Assembly (NCBI GenBank): GCA_965206405.1 | Contig: CBDBJQ010000006.1 | Coordinates: 2,356,001 to 2,420,000 of the forward strand | Length of the DNA stretch: 64,000 nucleotides | From: CBDBJQ01 sp965206405 | GTDB taxonomy: Bacteria; Pseudomonadota; Alphaproteobacteria; UBA8366 | Direction of reading: 5' to 3' | Shown here: positions 54,151-62,487 of the stretch, in pieces | Numbering within the stretch: the stretch's first letter is position 1 | Layout: each line of letters begins with the position of its first letter | Position numbers and translations under genes: made by a program | The notes under the pieces: model-generated | Told to the model about the DNA's origin: nothing | The model's input: only the letters and a program-made list of their open reading frames with translations | The model's database searches: none

Positions 54151-54328
54151 CTGCCCAGCACTACAGGACCACGGGGCCGTCATCGGCGGTGAAACCCGCG
54201 AGGAAGCCCTGACCCATATGGAAGGCGTCCTGGTCATGATCCTGTCCGAGATTTCCGCCAGCGGTGTGACACCACCGCCTGACGAGGTTGTTCCCGACGC
54301 TATTCCGCTGACTGTCGAGACTGGATAG
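54140..54328 (+). pseudogene. Possible HicB-like antitoxin remnant
   Basis: The frame reads TTVCPALQDHGAVIGGETRE, EALTHMEGVLVMILSEI and ASGVTPPPDEVVPDAIPLTV, then stops at 54328. The GxTxEEALxxxxxxLxxxL pattern and the following Pro-rich tail resemble the partial RNase H fold of HicB-type proteins. The fragment joins directly to the HsdR remnant and has no start of its own. Assignment is tentative. Confidence 0.4.
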
Positions 54329-54334
54329 AGTCCC

Positions 54335-55138
54335 ATGCCAATCTTCGCCAGATACATCGGCATCGACTACTCCGGTGCGCAAACGCCGAAGGCAAGTCTC
54401 AAGGGGCTCCGCGTTTATCTGACCAAAGGCGGTGGTTCACCCGCCGAAGTGCCTCCGCCGCCCAGCCCACGCAAATACTGGACCCGCGAGGGCGTGGCGC
54501 ATTGGCTGGTAGAACGTCTTTCAGAGGACGTTCCCACCCTGGTCGGCATTGACCACGGCTTTTCCTTTCCACTACGCTATTTCGAGGTTCACGGGCTCGA
54601 ACCCGACTGGCTGTCGTTTCTCGATGATTTCCAACACCACTGGCCCACCGACGAGGACCACACCTACGTCGATTTCGTGCGCGATGGTTCGGTGGGTAAC
54701 GGTGCGGGGCGGACCGGTAATGCCCGCTGGCGGCGTATGACCGAGGAACAGGCTGGCGGTGCGAAATCGGTCTTTCATTTCGACGTGCCGGGCCAGGTGG
54801 CCAAGTCCACCCATGCAGGGATTCCCTGGTTACGCTTCATTCGCCGGGAACTGGGCGAACGGGTTCATTTCTGGCCCTTCGACGGTTGGGACATTCCACA
54901 AGGCAAGTCCACCATCGCCGAGGTCTATCCGGCGCTTTGGTCGCGCAGTTTTGCCCGCGAGGGCCGCACCGGCGACCAGCACGACGCCTATTCCATTGCC
55001 GCCTGGCTCTCTCGCGCCGATCGCAATGGCAACCTCGCCAGGTTCCTTGCCCCGAACCTGACCCCGCCCGAATGCAGCGTGGCAAAGGTGGAAGGCTGGA
55101 TACTCGGGGTTCCGGGCACTCCATTCCCGCCCAATTAA
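54335..55138 (+). CDS. DUF429-like, predicted RNase H-fold protein
   Basis: A 267-residue protein with ARYIGIDYSGAQTPKASL at the N-terminus (Asp in IDYSG), LVGIDHGFSFPLRYFEVHG near 67-85, STIAEVYPALWSRSF near 193-207 and GDQHDAYSIAAWLSRAD near 213-229. Conserved Asp/Glu residues at the ends of strands are as in DUF429 and other RNase H-fold proteins. It is complete, starts 6 bases after the preceding fragment, and ends 7 bases before an IS1380 end. Function unknown; a nuclease role is inferred from fold only. Confidence 0.65.
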   Translation: MPIFARYIGIDYSGAQTPKASLKGLRVYLTKGGGSPAEVPPPPSPRKYWTREGVAHWLVERLSEDVPTLVGIDHGFSFPLRYFEVHGLEPDWLSFLDDFQHHWPTDEDHTYVDFVRDGSVGNGAGRTGNARWRRMTEEQAGGAKSVFHFDVPGQVAKSTHAGIPWLRFIRRELGERVHFWPFDGWDIPQGKSTIAEVYPALWSRSFAREGRTGDQHDAYSIAAWLSRADRNGNLARFLAPNLTPPECSVAKVEGWILGVPGTPFPPN

Positions 55139-55145
55139 AGCTGCT

Positions 55146-55212
55146 TAACCCGGATATTTCATGAAGACGTCCGGCGGGTTGGTTTCCCGCCTCAATTCGG
55201 CTTTTCGTGGTG
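55146..55212 (-). mobile_element. IS1380 right-end fragment
   Basis: TTAACCCGGATATTTCATGA onward matches the right end of the intact IS1380 (read inverted) for about 65 bases to GTGGTG, where IS21 end sequence starts. With the left end at 56054-56114 it brackets a decayed copy. Confidence 0.88.
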
Positions 55213-55295
55213 TAGCGCGACAATCTGGATGAGAGATGCGCGTCAATCAGGATGAGAATCCTTGGTCGCGATGTTTGTGATGGTGGCGGTTTTTT
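55211..55295 (-). mobile_element. IS21-family right-end fragment
   Basis: TGTAGCGCGACAATCTGGAT through TTGGTCGCGATGTTTGTGAT matches the inverted IS21 end at 24215-24306 with a few differences. The segment is truncated by the IS5-like fragment at 55296. Confidence 0.78.
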
Positions 55296-56051
55296 TCGGT
55301 GGCGGGATGAGCTACCGTTTGGAATTTGCCGAGCAATTGCTGCTCTGCTTGATGTATTATCGCACCTATACCAGTCAGGCCTTTATGGGTCTTCTGTTCG
55401 ATGTCTCGTCCCCTACGGTCAGCCATCGGATTGCTGCCATGACAGAATTGATGGCAGGACATTTCCGGATGCCGGAGCGCAAGATCAGGCTGTCGGCGTC
55501 AGAGAGGGATGACCTGCTTTACCTGATGATTGATGGCACGGAGCGTCCGGTTCAACGCCCGAAAAAGCTCTCGCATCGCAAGGCGAAGTATTCCGGCAAG
55601 AAAAAGCACCACACGGCCTCACATCAGATCATCACCGATGACAAAAAACGGGTTCTGGCGGTCGGTCCGGCGCAACCCGGGCGCGCACATGACAAGCGTA
55701 TCTACGACGAGGCGCGCGTGGATAAGCCACCGGGTGTGCTTGTACTTGGTGATCTCGGTTATCTGGGAACATCGCTTGAAGTCCCGCTCAAAGCCTCAAG
55801 GAACCAGCCCCTTACGGACGAACAGAAAACTTACAACACTTGGCACGCAAAGCTGCGTATCGGCGTGGAGCACGGTATTTGCCGCATGAAAAAGTTCGGG
55901 ATATTTGCCGAAACTTACCGCGGCAACCGGCAGGAAAACATGATTGCCAAGAACGTCGGGGCGCTGGCAAACATGAATTTGAAAACAGCCTGACCAAATT
56001 CGGTAAGGATACATCCGTTCTCAATTATCTGATGTTATTGTGAATCGGGTT
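55296..56051 (+). mobile_element. IS5-like element, 5'-truncated copy
   Basis: It matches the intact element from TCGGTGGCGGGATGA to the right end (TGAATCGGGTT), followed by TA at 56052-56053. The transposase frame (through 55993) lacks the first 60 or so residues, including LSGIRLQDFEALVVVLHP, and the apparent upstream start codons (MVAMFVMVAVFFGG) come from the IS21 end. Probably inactive. Confidence 0.9.
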
Positions 56052-56053
56052 TA

Positions 56054-56114
56054 TTACTGAATCATAACACGAATACGGGATTTAGCGGCGCCTATTCATG
56101 AAATATTCGGGCTA
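56054..56114 (-). mobile_element. IS1380 left-end fragment
   Basis: ACTGAATCATAACACGAATA followed by the inverted left terminus ending ATATTCGGGCTAA matches 25180-25238 and the complement of 51330-51390. It begins at the TA left by the IS5-like insertion. Confidence 0.85.
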
Positions 56115-56334
56115 ACGGTGAGGGTCTGCATGTGAACAGGGTTTCCAATATGCCATCATTCGCCGAAAGACGAGTCCCGCACCCGGGCGCGCGCTCTTTT
56201 TTCCCTGATGTTTCTCTGAATGCTTGGCGGTCCTTCAATACACCGCAACACCTGCATACACCGTAGCGCCTGTTCGCCTGCTATGGCGATCATAGATTGA
56301 AACGCACGTAAAAAAGCAGAAAACGAGGAAAAAC

Positions 56335-57234
56335 ATGCCGCAACAGACAGGATTCATCGGCCTCGGCGCCATGGGAGGACCCATGTCCCTGAACGTGGCC
56401 AAGGATGGAATTCCCCTGGTGGTCCACGACATCGACGCGACGAAAACGGAACCGCTGGCCGCTGCAGGTGCGGAAGTCGCTGATTCCCCGGCTCGCGTGG
56501 CCGAAAAAGTCGACAGAACCGTTTGCCTGGTCGAAACCACGGACCAGGCCATGGCGGTGATCTGCGATGAAAGCACCGGAATCATCGCCAGTGCCAAGCC
56601 GGGCCACATTGTCGTTTGCATGTCGACCATCAACCCGGCCGTCGCCCGGAAGATCGGCGACATCCTGGCGGAGCGTGATATCCACATACTGGACGCGCCG
56701 ATAAGCGGCGGCACCGGAAAAGCGATGAGCGGCGAACTTTCGGTCATCGTCGGCGGCGACAGCGACGTCTTCGAGAAGTGTCGCGATATTTTTGATGCCG
56801 TCGGGAGCCAGGCCTTTCACATCGGCCCCCTGGGCCAGGGCCTGGTGATGAAGCTCATCAATAACATGCTCGGGATCACCACCACCGTCCTCCTGGCCGA
56901 AGGCCTCGCCCTTGGCGTGAAATCCGGCATCGGGCTGGAGACAATGCGCGATGTCCTGATGGCGAGTTCGGGAGCCAGCGAGACCGTAAAAATGCGGATG
57001 CCGCGGATCATCGCGGGTGATTTCGAGCCCGGCGGAACGATGGACATCGTCTTCAAGGACCAGGAGCTCGTTACCGCCTTCGCTAAGGAAATGGGTGTGC
57101 CCATGCTGATGGCCAACGTCAGCGAGCAGGTCTACCAGATGGCCCTGACGGCGGGCCTGAACAAGCTCGATTCAAGTGCCGTTGTGAAAATCTACGAACA
57201 ACTGGCGGACGTGCAGATCGTCGGCAAGAAATAA
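56335..57234 (+). CDS. NAD(P)-dependent 3-hydroxyisobutyrate dehydrogenase-family enzyme
   Basis: A 299-residue beta-hydroxyacid dehydrogenase. GFIGLGAMGGPMSLNV (6-21) is the cofactor-binding Rossmann turn, DAPISGGTGKAMSGELSVIV (about 122-141) the family's substrate loop, and GLVMKLINNML the region with the catalytic Lys near 171. The C-terminal helix contains DIVFKDQELVTAFAKEMG. An AACGAGGA ribosome binding site precedes the start. Family members act on 3-hydroxyisobutyrate, tartronate semialdehyde and related acids; which one cannot be decided. It heads a short plus-strand unit with the hydrolase gene. Confidence 0.9.
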   Translation: MPQQTGFIGLGAMGGPMSLNVAKDGIPLVVHDIDATKTEPLAAAGAEVADSPARVAEKVDRTVCLVETTDQAMAVICDESTGIIASAKPGHIVVCMSTINPAVARKIGDILAERDIHILDAPISGGTGKAMSGELSVIVGGDSDVFEKCRDIFDAVGSQAFHIGPLGQGLVMKLINNMLGITTTVLLAEGLALGVKSGIGLETMRDVLMASSGASETVKMRMPRIIAGDFEPGGTMDIVFKDQELVTAFAKEMGVPMLMANVSEQVYQMALTAGLNKLDSSAVVKIYEQLADVQIVGKK

Positions 57235-57278
57235 GCCCGCAAAGCGCATCCAAAAAAACAGATCCGGAGCAACGAACC

Positions 57279-57968
57279 ATGACGACGATTGCATTGATAC
57301 ACGGGGCCTATCAAGGTGGCTGGATCTGGCAGCTGACAGCAGAAGCGCTTCGATCTGCCGGTCACACGATCCTCACCCCCACTCTCGACGGGTGTGCCGA
57401 ACGCGCCGATCAGCTTCGCCCCGGAATCACGACCGAAAGCCACGCCGCTGAACTGGCCGCACTGCTGTTTTACGAGGATATCCGGGACGCCGTTCTTGTT
57501 GGCACCAGCACCGGCGGCATGGTCATAGCGAAAACGGCGGAAATGGCACGTGACAGGGTTCGTCGCGTGGTTTTCGCCGACGCCCTGGCCCTGATGAATG
57601 GTGAAAAGCTCGGGGATATCGTGCAGCGGAAAACTCCGGTCGAAACCGAGCTTACTTCCGGGCCGACCCGCGAGGATGTCGAAAACCGGCTGTTTCAGGG
57701 CCTCAGCGAGCCCATCAAGCAATGGGCGCTTGAGCGCTACACCATGCACCCGATCGCCTGCATGAACGCCCCGGTGTCCCTGGAGAGTTTCTGGAACCAG
57801 AAATGGAACGCAACGGTCATCTGGTGTACCCAGAGCACAAACCCGCCGAAAGCCCACCAGGAGCGTTGCGCCGGAATGCTGGATGCCAGCTGGTTTGAAC
57901 TGGATACCGGACACTACCCGATGCTGAGCGAGCCCGGGGAACTGGCCCGCCTGATCGCACTGTCATAA
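57279..57968 (+). CDS. Alpha/beta-hydrolase fold protein
   Basis: A 229-residue hydrolase. The N-terminal IALIHGAYQGGWIWQ has the oxyanion-hole HG motif. The nucleophile is Ser77 in LVGTSTGGMV, and the His is in LDTGHYPMLSEPGEL near 211. The length and the HGAYQGGWIW start are like EstC-type and plant methylesterase/hydroxynitrile lyase-like members. It is 44 bases downstream of the dehydrogenase gene; ester or lactone hydrolysis in the same pathway is a reasonable guess. It converges with the alcohol dehydrogenase gene. Confidence 0.85.
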   Translation: MTTIALIHGAYQGGWIWQLTAEALRSAGHTILTPTLDGCAERADQLRPGITTESHAAELAALLFYEDIRDAVLVGTSTGGMVIAKTAEMARDRVRRVVFADALALMNGEKLGDIVQRKTPVETELTSGPTREDVENRLFQGLSEPIKQWALERYTMHPIACMNAPVSLESFWNQKWNATVIWCTQSTNPPKAHQERCAGMLDASWFELDTGHYPMLSEPGELARLIALS

Positions 57969-58003
57969 TCCGCCGAGGTTAGCCGCCGGACTGACCGGCG
58001 CCG

Positions 58004-59098
58004 TCAGGCAATCGCGCCGAAATCAATCACCGAGCGGATGACCTTGCCGTCTTTCATCGCCTGGAAGCCCTCGTTGATCTCCTCAAGCTTGATGGTGTCC
58101 GACACCCAGTCATCGAGGTGCAGGCGGCCCTGCATGTAGAGCTCGATCATGCGCGGCATGTCGATCCGGAACCGGTTCGAACCCATCGACGAGCCTTGTA
58201 TCTTACGCTCGCGCAGGAAATCGAACCCATGCAGTTCAATTTTCTCGCCGAAAGGCACCATGCCAACGATCGTTGCGGTTCCGCCGAAGGCCAGCATCTC
58301 GAAACACTGCTCGGCTGTTTTCTTGAGACCCAGGCATTCAATTGCGTGATGCACGCCGCCTTTGATCATCTCCTTGACCTGTTCGACCGGATCGCCGTCA
58401 TTCGGATTGATCAGATCTGTGGCACCAAGTTTTGCCGCGAGCTGCAGCTTCACCGGGTTGGTATCGATGGCGATGATCCGCCCGGCACCGGCTACATAAG
58501 CTCCTTCGACGGCGGCCATGCCGACGCCGCCGCATCCAATAACGGCAACGTTTTCGCCCATTTTCACGGCCGCGGTGTTTACGGCAGCGCCGAAACCGGT
58601 GATCACGCCGCATCCGATAAGAGCGGCCCGGTCGAGCGGCATATCCTTGCGGATTTTCACGACCGCATTTTCATGGACCAGCATCTGTTCGGCAAATGAC
58701 GACAGGTTGAAACCGGTGTGCAGTTGCTCGGGCTTGTCCCATTCGAGGCGCTGGGCTTTCCCGGGAGGCAGCTTTATATCGGAGTTGGTGCAGATGACCG
58801 GTCGGCCCGAGTTGCAATTCTCGCAGAAGCCGCAAAACACCGAGAGGCAGGTGATAACGTGGTCGCCGGGCTCCACATAGGTAACCTCCGAGCCTACCTG
58901 CTCGATGACCCCGGAGGATTCATGCCCGGGCACAAAAGGCAGGGGGTGCGGGTACAGCCCCTCGATGAAGTGCAGATCGGAATGGCAGAGGCCCGCCACA
59001 GCGGTCCGTATCAGAACTTCATGAGCCTGAGGCTTGCGTGTCCTGATCTCCTCGATCACGAGTGGCGTGTTGGGTTCGTAGAGTACGGCAGCTTTCAT
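58004..59098 (-). CDS. Zinc-dependent alcohol dehydrogenase (class III-like MDR)
   Basis: A 364-residue medium-chain dehydrogenase. Catalytic zinc ligands are Cys38 (AGLCHSDLH) and His59 in VPGHESSG. The structural zinc site is Cys89, 92, 95 and 103 in FCGFCENCNSGRPVIC. NAD-binding motif VIGCGGVGMAAVEGA near 189-203, followed by Asp223 in AIDTNPVKL, which favours NAD. It oxidises an alcohol to an aldehyde; substrate unknown. It ends converging with the hydrolase and starts 42 bases from an IS5-like element. Confidence 0.9.
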   Translation of the reverse strand: MKAAVLYEPNTPLVIEEIRTRKPQAHEVLIRTAVAGLCHSDLHFIEGLYPHPLPFVPGHESSGVIEQVGSEVTYVEPGDHVITCLSVFCGFCENCNSGRPVICTNSDIKLPPGKAQRLEWDKPEQLHTGFNLSSFAEQMLVHENAVVKIRKDMPLDRAALIGCGVITGFGAAVNTAAVKMGENVAVIGCGGVGMAAVEGAYVAGAGRIIAIDTNPVKLQLAAKLGATDLINPNDGDPVEQVKEMIKGGVHHAIECLGLKKTAEQCFEMLAFGGTATIVGMVPFGEKIELHGFDFLRERKIQGSSMGSNRFRIDMPRMIELYMQGRLHLDDWVSDTIKLEEINEGFQAMKDGKVIRSVIDFGAIA

Positions 59099-59140
59099 CG
59101 CCTAGAGTCTCCAGGGGTTTCGGGAGCGCGTAACACAATA

Positions 59141-60118
59141 GACCTGATTCACAATAACATCAGGTAGTTGAGAACGGATGTATCCTTACCGAATTTGGTT
59201 AGGCTGTTTTCAAATTCATGTTTGCCAGCGCCCCGACGTTCTTGGCAATCATGTTTTCCTGCCGGTTGCCGCGGTAAGTTTCGGCAAATATCCCGAACTT
59301 TTTCATGCGGCAAATACCGTGCTCCACGCCGATACGCAGCTTTGCGTGCCAAGCGTTGTAAGTTTTCTGTTCGTCCGTAAGGGGGTGGTTCCTTGAGGCT
59401 TTGAGCGGGATTTCAAGCGATGTTCCCAGATAACCGAGATCACCAAGTACAAGCACACCCGGTGGCTTATCCACGCGCGCCTCGTCGTAGATACGCTTGT
59501 CATGTGCGCGCCCGGGTTGCGCCGGACCGACCGCCAGAACCCGTTTTTTGTCATCGGTGATGATCTGATGTGAGGCCGTGTGATGCTTTTTCTTGCCGGA
59601 ATACTTCGCCTTGCGATGCGAGAGCTTTTTCGGGCGTTGAACCGGACGCTCCGTGCCGTCAATCATCAGGTAAAGCAGGTCATCCCTCTCTGACGCCGAC
59701 AGCCTGATCTTGCGCTCCGGCATCCGGAAATGTCCTGCCATCAATTCTGTCATGGCAGCAATCCGACGGCAAACCGTAGGGGACGAGACATCGAACAGAA
59801 GACCCATAAAGGCCTGACTGGTATAGGTGCGATAATACATCAAGCAGAGCAGCAATTGCTCGGCAAATTCCAAACGGTAGTTCATCCCGCCACCGATCGC
59901 GCGTTGTCGGTCTTCACGTGAAAGCCGGTGGTGCTCACGTTCAAGCCAGATCGGATGAAGAACAACAACCAATGCCTCGAAATCCTGAAGACGGATGCCT
60001 GAAAGGCGGAAAAACAAATCAGCGCGCCCCCGCAAAACCTTCAAAACCCTCATAGACAAGCCCTCACTCTCCATTGAGCCATAAACATCGCTGAAAATCG
60101 GCTATTGCGCAACAGGTT
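59141..60118 (-). mobile_element. IS5-like element, complete copy (inverted)
   Basis: 978 bases with ends GACCTGATTCACAATA and the complement of TATTGCGCAACAGGTT, flanked by TA at 59139-59140 and 60119-60120. One transposase gene. Same length as the copy at 61474. Confidence 0.93.
59199..60074 (-). CDS. IS5-like family transposase (DDE_Tnp_4 type)
   Basis: A 291-residue transposase: an N-terminal helix-turn-helix part (YRTYTSQAFMGLLFDVSSPT) and a DDE domain with Asp in LYLMIDGTERPVQRP, Asp in VLGDLGYLGTSLEI and Glu in IGVEHGICRMKKF. No frame break, so it is probably active. Nearly identical to the one at 61518. Confidence 0.93.
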   Translation of the reverse strand: MESEGLSMRVLKVLRGRADLFFRLSGIRLQDFEALVVVLHPIWLEREHHRLSREDRQRAIGGGMNYRLEFAEQLLLCLMYYRTYTSQAFMGLLFDVSSPTVCRRIAAMTELMAGHFRMPERKIRLSASERDDLLYLMIDGTERPVQRPKKLSHRKAKYSGKKKHHTASHQIITDDKKRVLAVGPAQPGRAHDKRIYDEARVDKPPGVLVLGDLGYLGTSLEIPLKASRNHPLTDEQKTYNAWHAKLRIGVEHGICRMKKFGIFAETYRGNRQENMIAKNVGALANMNLKTA

Positions 60119-60189
60119 TAATGTGAGGTGGTCCCGGAAAATCGGACAGTGGGTTAAGGTGTATTCCACCGGTTAGGGAGGAATACGAA

Positions 60190-60471
60190 ATGACGAGGCG
60201 ACGGAAGTTCACGCCTGAGTTCAAGGCGACGGTGGCGCTGGATGCGCTGAGGGGCGACAAGACGATCCAGGAGATTGCGTCCCGTCACAAGGTCCATCCC
60301 AATCAGGTTGGCACCTGGAAGCGCCAGGCCATGGGCGGTCTGGGTGAGGTGTTCTCGAACGGTGCCGATCAGGCGCGCCGGGACTTTGAGGACGAGGTTC
60401 ACGATCTGCACGCGAAGATCGGGCAACTGACGGTGGAAAGGGATTTTTTGTCCAGGGGGCTCAAGCGATGA
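60190..60471 (+). CDS. IS3-family OrfA
   Basis: A 93-residue DNA-binding protein: RRRKFTPEFKATVALDALRG, then TIQEIASRHKVHPNQVGTWK is the helix-turn-helix, followed by a leucine-zipper-like helix (DLHAKIGQLTVERDFL). A TTTTTTG run at 60444-60450 near its end could allow a -1 shift into the orfB frame to make the OrfAB transposase. Confidence 0.93.
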   Translation: MTRRRKFTPEFKATVALDALRGDKTIQEIASRHKVHPNQVGTWKRQAMGGLGEVFSNGADQARRDFEDEVHDLHAKIGQLTVERDFLSRGLKR

Positions 60472-61406
60472 GCCGGATGGAGCGCAAGGCGATGGTGGGC
60501 CGCGACGTTCCGGATCTCAGCTTGAGCCGTCAATGCGATATCCTGTCGATCAGCCGGTCGTCGTTCTATTACGCGCCGAAGGGCGAGAGTGGCGAGACCC
60601 TGGCGCTGATGCGGCGGATTGACGAGTTGTTCCTGAAGTATCCGTTCTACGGCAGCCGTCAGATGGCCCGCCGGTTGCGGCGCGAGGGTATCTTCGTCGG
60701 CCGTCACCGTATACGGCGTTTGATGCGCCTGATGGGGCTGGAGGCGATCTATCAGGCACCGGGGACGAGCCGGCCCGACCCGGAGCACCGGGTTTATCCG
60801 TACCGGCTCAAGGGACTGGCGATCAAGCGGCCGGATCACGTCTGGTGCGCCGACATCACCTATATCCCGGTCCGTCGCGGCCTCCTCTATCTGGTCGCGA
60901 TCATGGACTGGGCGAGCCGCCACGTCCTGGCCTGGCGGCTGTCGAACACCATGGACGCCGGGTTTTGTATCGAGGCGTTGAACGAGGCGCTCGACACCTA
61001 CGGTAGGCCGGAGATCTTCAACACCGATCAGGGTAGCCAGTTCACCAGCTTGAACTTCACTGCCGCCCTCAAGGATGCCGAGGTGGGGATCTCCATGGAC
61101 GGCCGTGGCCGCTACATGGACAACATCTTCATCGAACGGCTCTGGCGTTCGCTCAAATACGAGGCGATCCACCTGCACGAACTGACCGACGGATTCCATG
61201 CCGAGCGGGTCATCGCCGAATGGATTGACTTCTACAACATCGAGCGTCCCCATTCCGCGCTCGGCGGCCGGACGCCGGCGGAAGCCTATGCGCTCGGCAG
61301 CGACACCAACCCTGTGGATATGATGGACAAGGCTATCGCCTTGCCCACATCTCCACAGGCTCAACAACAGCAAGGAAATCTGATAAACAGGATTCTGACG
61401 GCATGA
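60468..61406 (+). CDS. IS3-family OrfB, integrase-core transposase
   Basis: A 312-residue protein with the rve domain: Asp in HVWCADITYIPVRRG, Asp in IFNTDQGSQFTS and Glu in DNIFIERLWRSLKYE, spaced as D-D-(35)-E. The ATG at 60468 overlaps the orfA stop, but the full transposase is probably made by -1 frameshifting, since the orfB frame reads through upstream as FFVQGAQAMSRM. Confidence 0.94.
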   Translation: MSRMERKAMVGRDVPDLSLSRQCDILSISRSSFYYAPKGESGETLALMRRIDELFLKYPFYGSRQMARRLRREGIFVGRHRIRRLMRLMGLEAIYQAPGTSRPDPEHRVYPYRLKGLAIKRPDHVWCADITYIPVRRGLLYLVAIMDWASRHVLAWRLSNTMDAGFCIEALNEALDTYGRPEIFNTDQGSQFTSLNFTAALKDAEVGISMDGRGRYMDNIFIERLWRSLKYEAIHLHELTDGFHAERVIAEWIDFYNIERPHSALGGRTPAEAYALGSDTNPVDMMDKAIALPTSPQAQQQQGNLINRILTA

Positions 61407-61473
61407 TCAGCAATCGGAATACACCTTAGCGAAGCTGTCAGACTGTCCAACAATGTGGGACCATCTCACAATA

Positions 61474-62451
61474 AGCCTGTTGCGCAATAGCCGATTTTCA
61501 GCGATGTTTATGGCTCAATGGAGAGTGAGGGCTTGTCTATGAGGGTTTTGAAGGTTTTGCGGGGGCGCGCTGATTTGTTTTTCCGCCTTTCAGGCATCCG
61601 CCTTCAGGATTTCGAGGCATTGGTTGTTGTTCTTCATCCGATCTGGCTTGAACGTGAGCACCACCGGCTTTCACGTGAAGACAGACAACGCGCGATCGGT
61701 GGCGGGATGAACTACCGTTTGGAATTTGCCGAGCAATTGCTGCTCTGCTTGATGTATTATCGCACCTATACCAGTCAGGCCTTTATGGGTCTTCTGTTCG
61801 ATGTCTCGTCCGCTACGGTTTGCCGTCGGATTGCTGCCATGACAGAATTGATGGCAGGACATTTCCGGATGCCGGAGCGCAAGATCAGGCTGTCGGCGTC
61901 AGAGAGGGATGACCTGCTTTACCTGATGATTGACGGCACGGAGCGTCCGGTTCAACGCCCGAAAAAGCTCTCGCATCGCAAGGCGAAGTATTCCGGCAAG
62001 AAAAAGCACCACACGGCCTCACATCAAATCATCACCGATGACAAAAAACGGGTTCTGGCGGTCGGTCCGGCGCAACCCGGGCGCGCACATGACAAGCGTA
62101 TCTACGACGAGGCGCGCGTGGATAAGCCACCGGGTGTGCTTGTACTTGGTGATCTCGGTTATCTGGGAACATCGCTTGAAATCCCGCTCAAAGCCTCAAA
62201 GAACCACCCCCTTACGGACGAACAGAAAACTTACAACGCTTGGCACGCAAAGCTACGTATCGGCGTAGAGCACGGTATTTGCCGCATGAAAAAGTTCGGA
62301 ATATTCTCCGAAACTCACCGCGGCAACCGGCAGGAAAACATGATTGCCAAGAACGTCGGGGCGCTGGCCAACATGAATTTGAAAACAGCCTGACCAAATT
62401 CGGTAAGGATACATCCGTTCTCAATTACCTGATGTTATTGTGAATCAGGTC
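61474..62451 (+). mobile_element. IS5-like element, complete copy
   Basis: 978 bases with ends AGCCTGTTGCGCAATAG and TATTGTGAATCAGGTC, flanked by TA at 61472-61473 and 62452-62453. It faces the copy at 59141 in opposite orientation with the IS3 element between them. Confidence 0.93.
61518..62393 (+). CDS. IS5-like family transposase (DDE_Tnp_4 type)
   Basis: 291 residues, the same length and motifs as the copy at 59199 (IDGTERPVQRP, LGDLGYLG, VEHGICRMK). The few differences (SATVCRR for SPTVCRR, GIFSETHRG for GIFAETYRG) show that the two copies have diverged slightly. Probably active. Confidence 0.94.
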   Translation: MESEGLSMRVLKVLRGRADLFFRLSGIRLQDFEALVVVLHPIWLEREHHRLSREDRQRAIGGGMNYRLEFAEQLLLCLMYYRTYTSQAFMGLLFDVSSATVCRRIAAMTELMAGHFRMPERKIRLSASERDDLLYLMIDGTERPVQRPKKLSHRKAKYSGKKKHHTASHQIITDDKKRVLAVGPAQPGRAHDKRIYDEARVDKPPGVLVLGDLGYLGTSLEIPLKASKNHPLTDEQKTYNAWHAKLRIGVEHGICRMKKFGIFSETHRGNRQENMIAKNVGALANMNLKTA

Positions 62452-62487
62452 TAATAAGATTTGGGATTCACTGAAAGGCCGAAGGAA

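Larger units (their letters stand above)
60122..61470 (+). mobile_element. IS3-family insertion sequence, complete
   Basis: 1349 bases with imperfect inverted ends: TGTGAGGTGGTCCC at the left and the complement of GGGACCATCTCACA at the right, extended by GGACAGT and TAAGGTGTATTCC blocks. Two overlapping genes orfA and orfB. It lies exactly between two inverted IS5-like copies. Confidence 0.93.

Noticed and set aside
55262..55305. An extended N-terminus (MVAMFVMVAVFFGG) for the transposase at 55.3 kb
   Set aside because: These codons come from the IS21 end; the intact IS copies show a different N-terminus, so the reading is chimeric.
57969..58003. Terminator between the convergent hydrolase and alcohol dehydrogenase genes
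   Set aside because: GCCGCCGGACTGACCGGCGCC can form a small stem, but there is no T-run on either strand, so it is not called.
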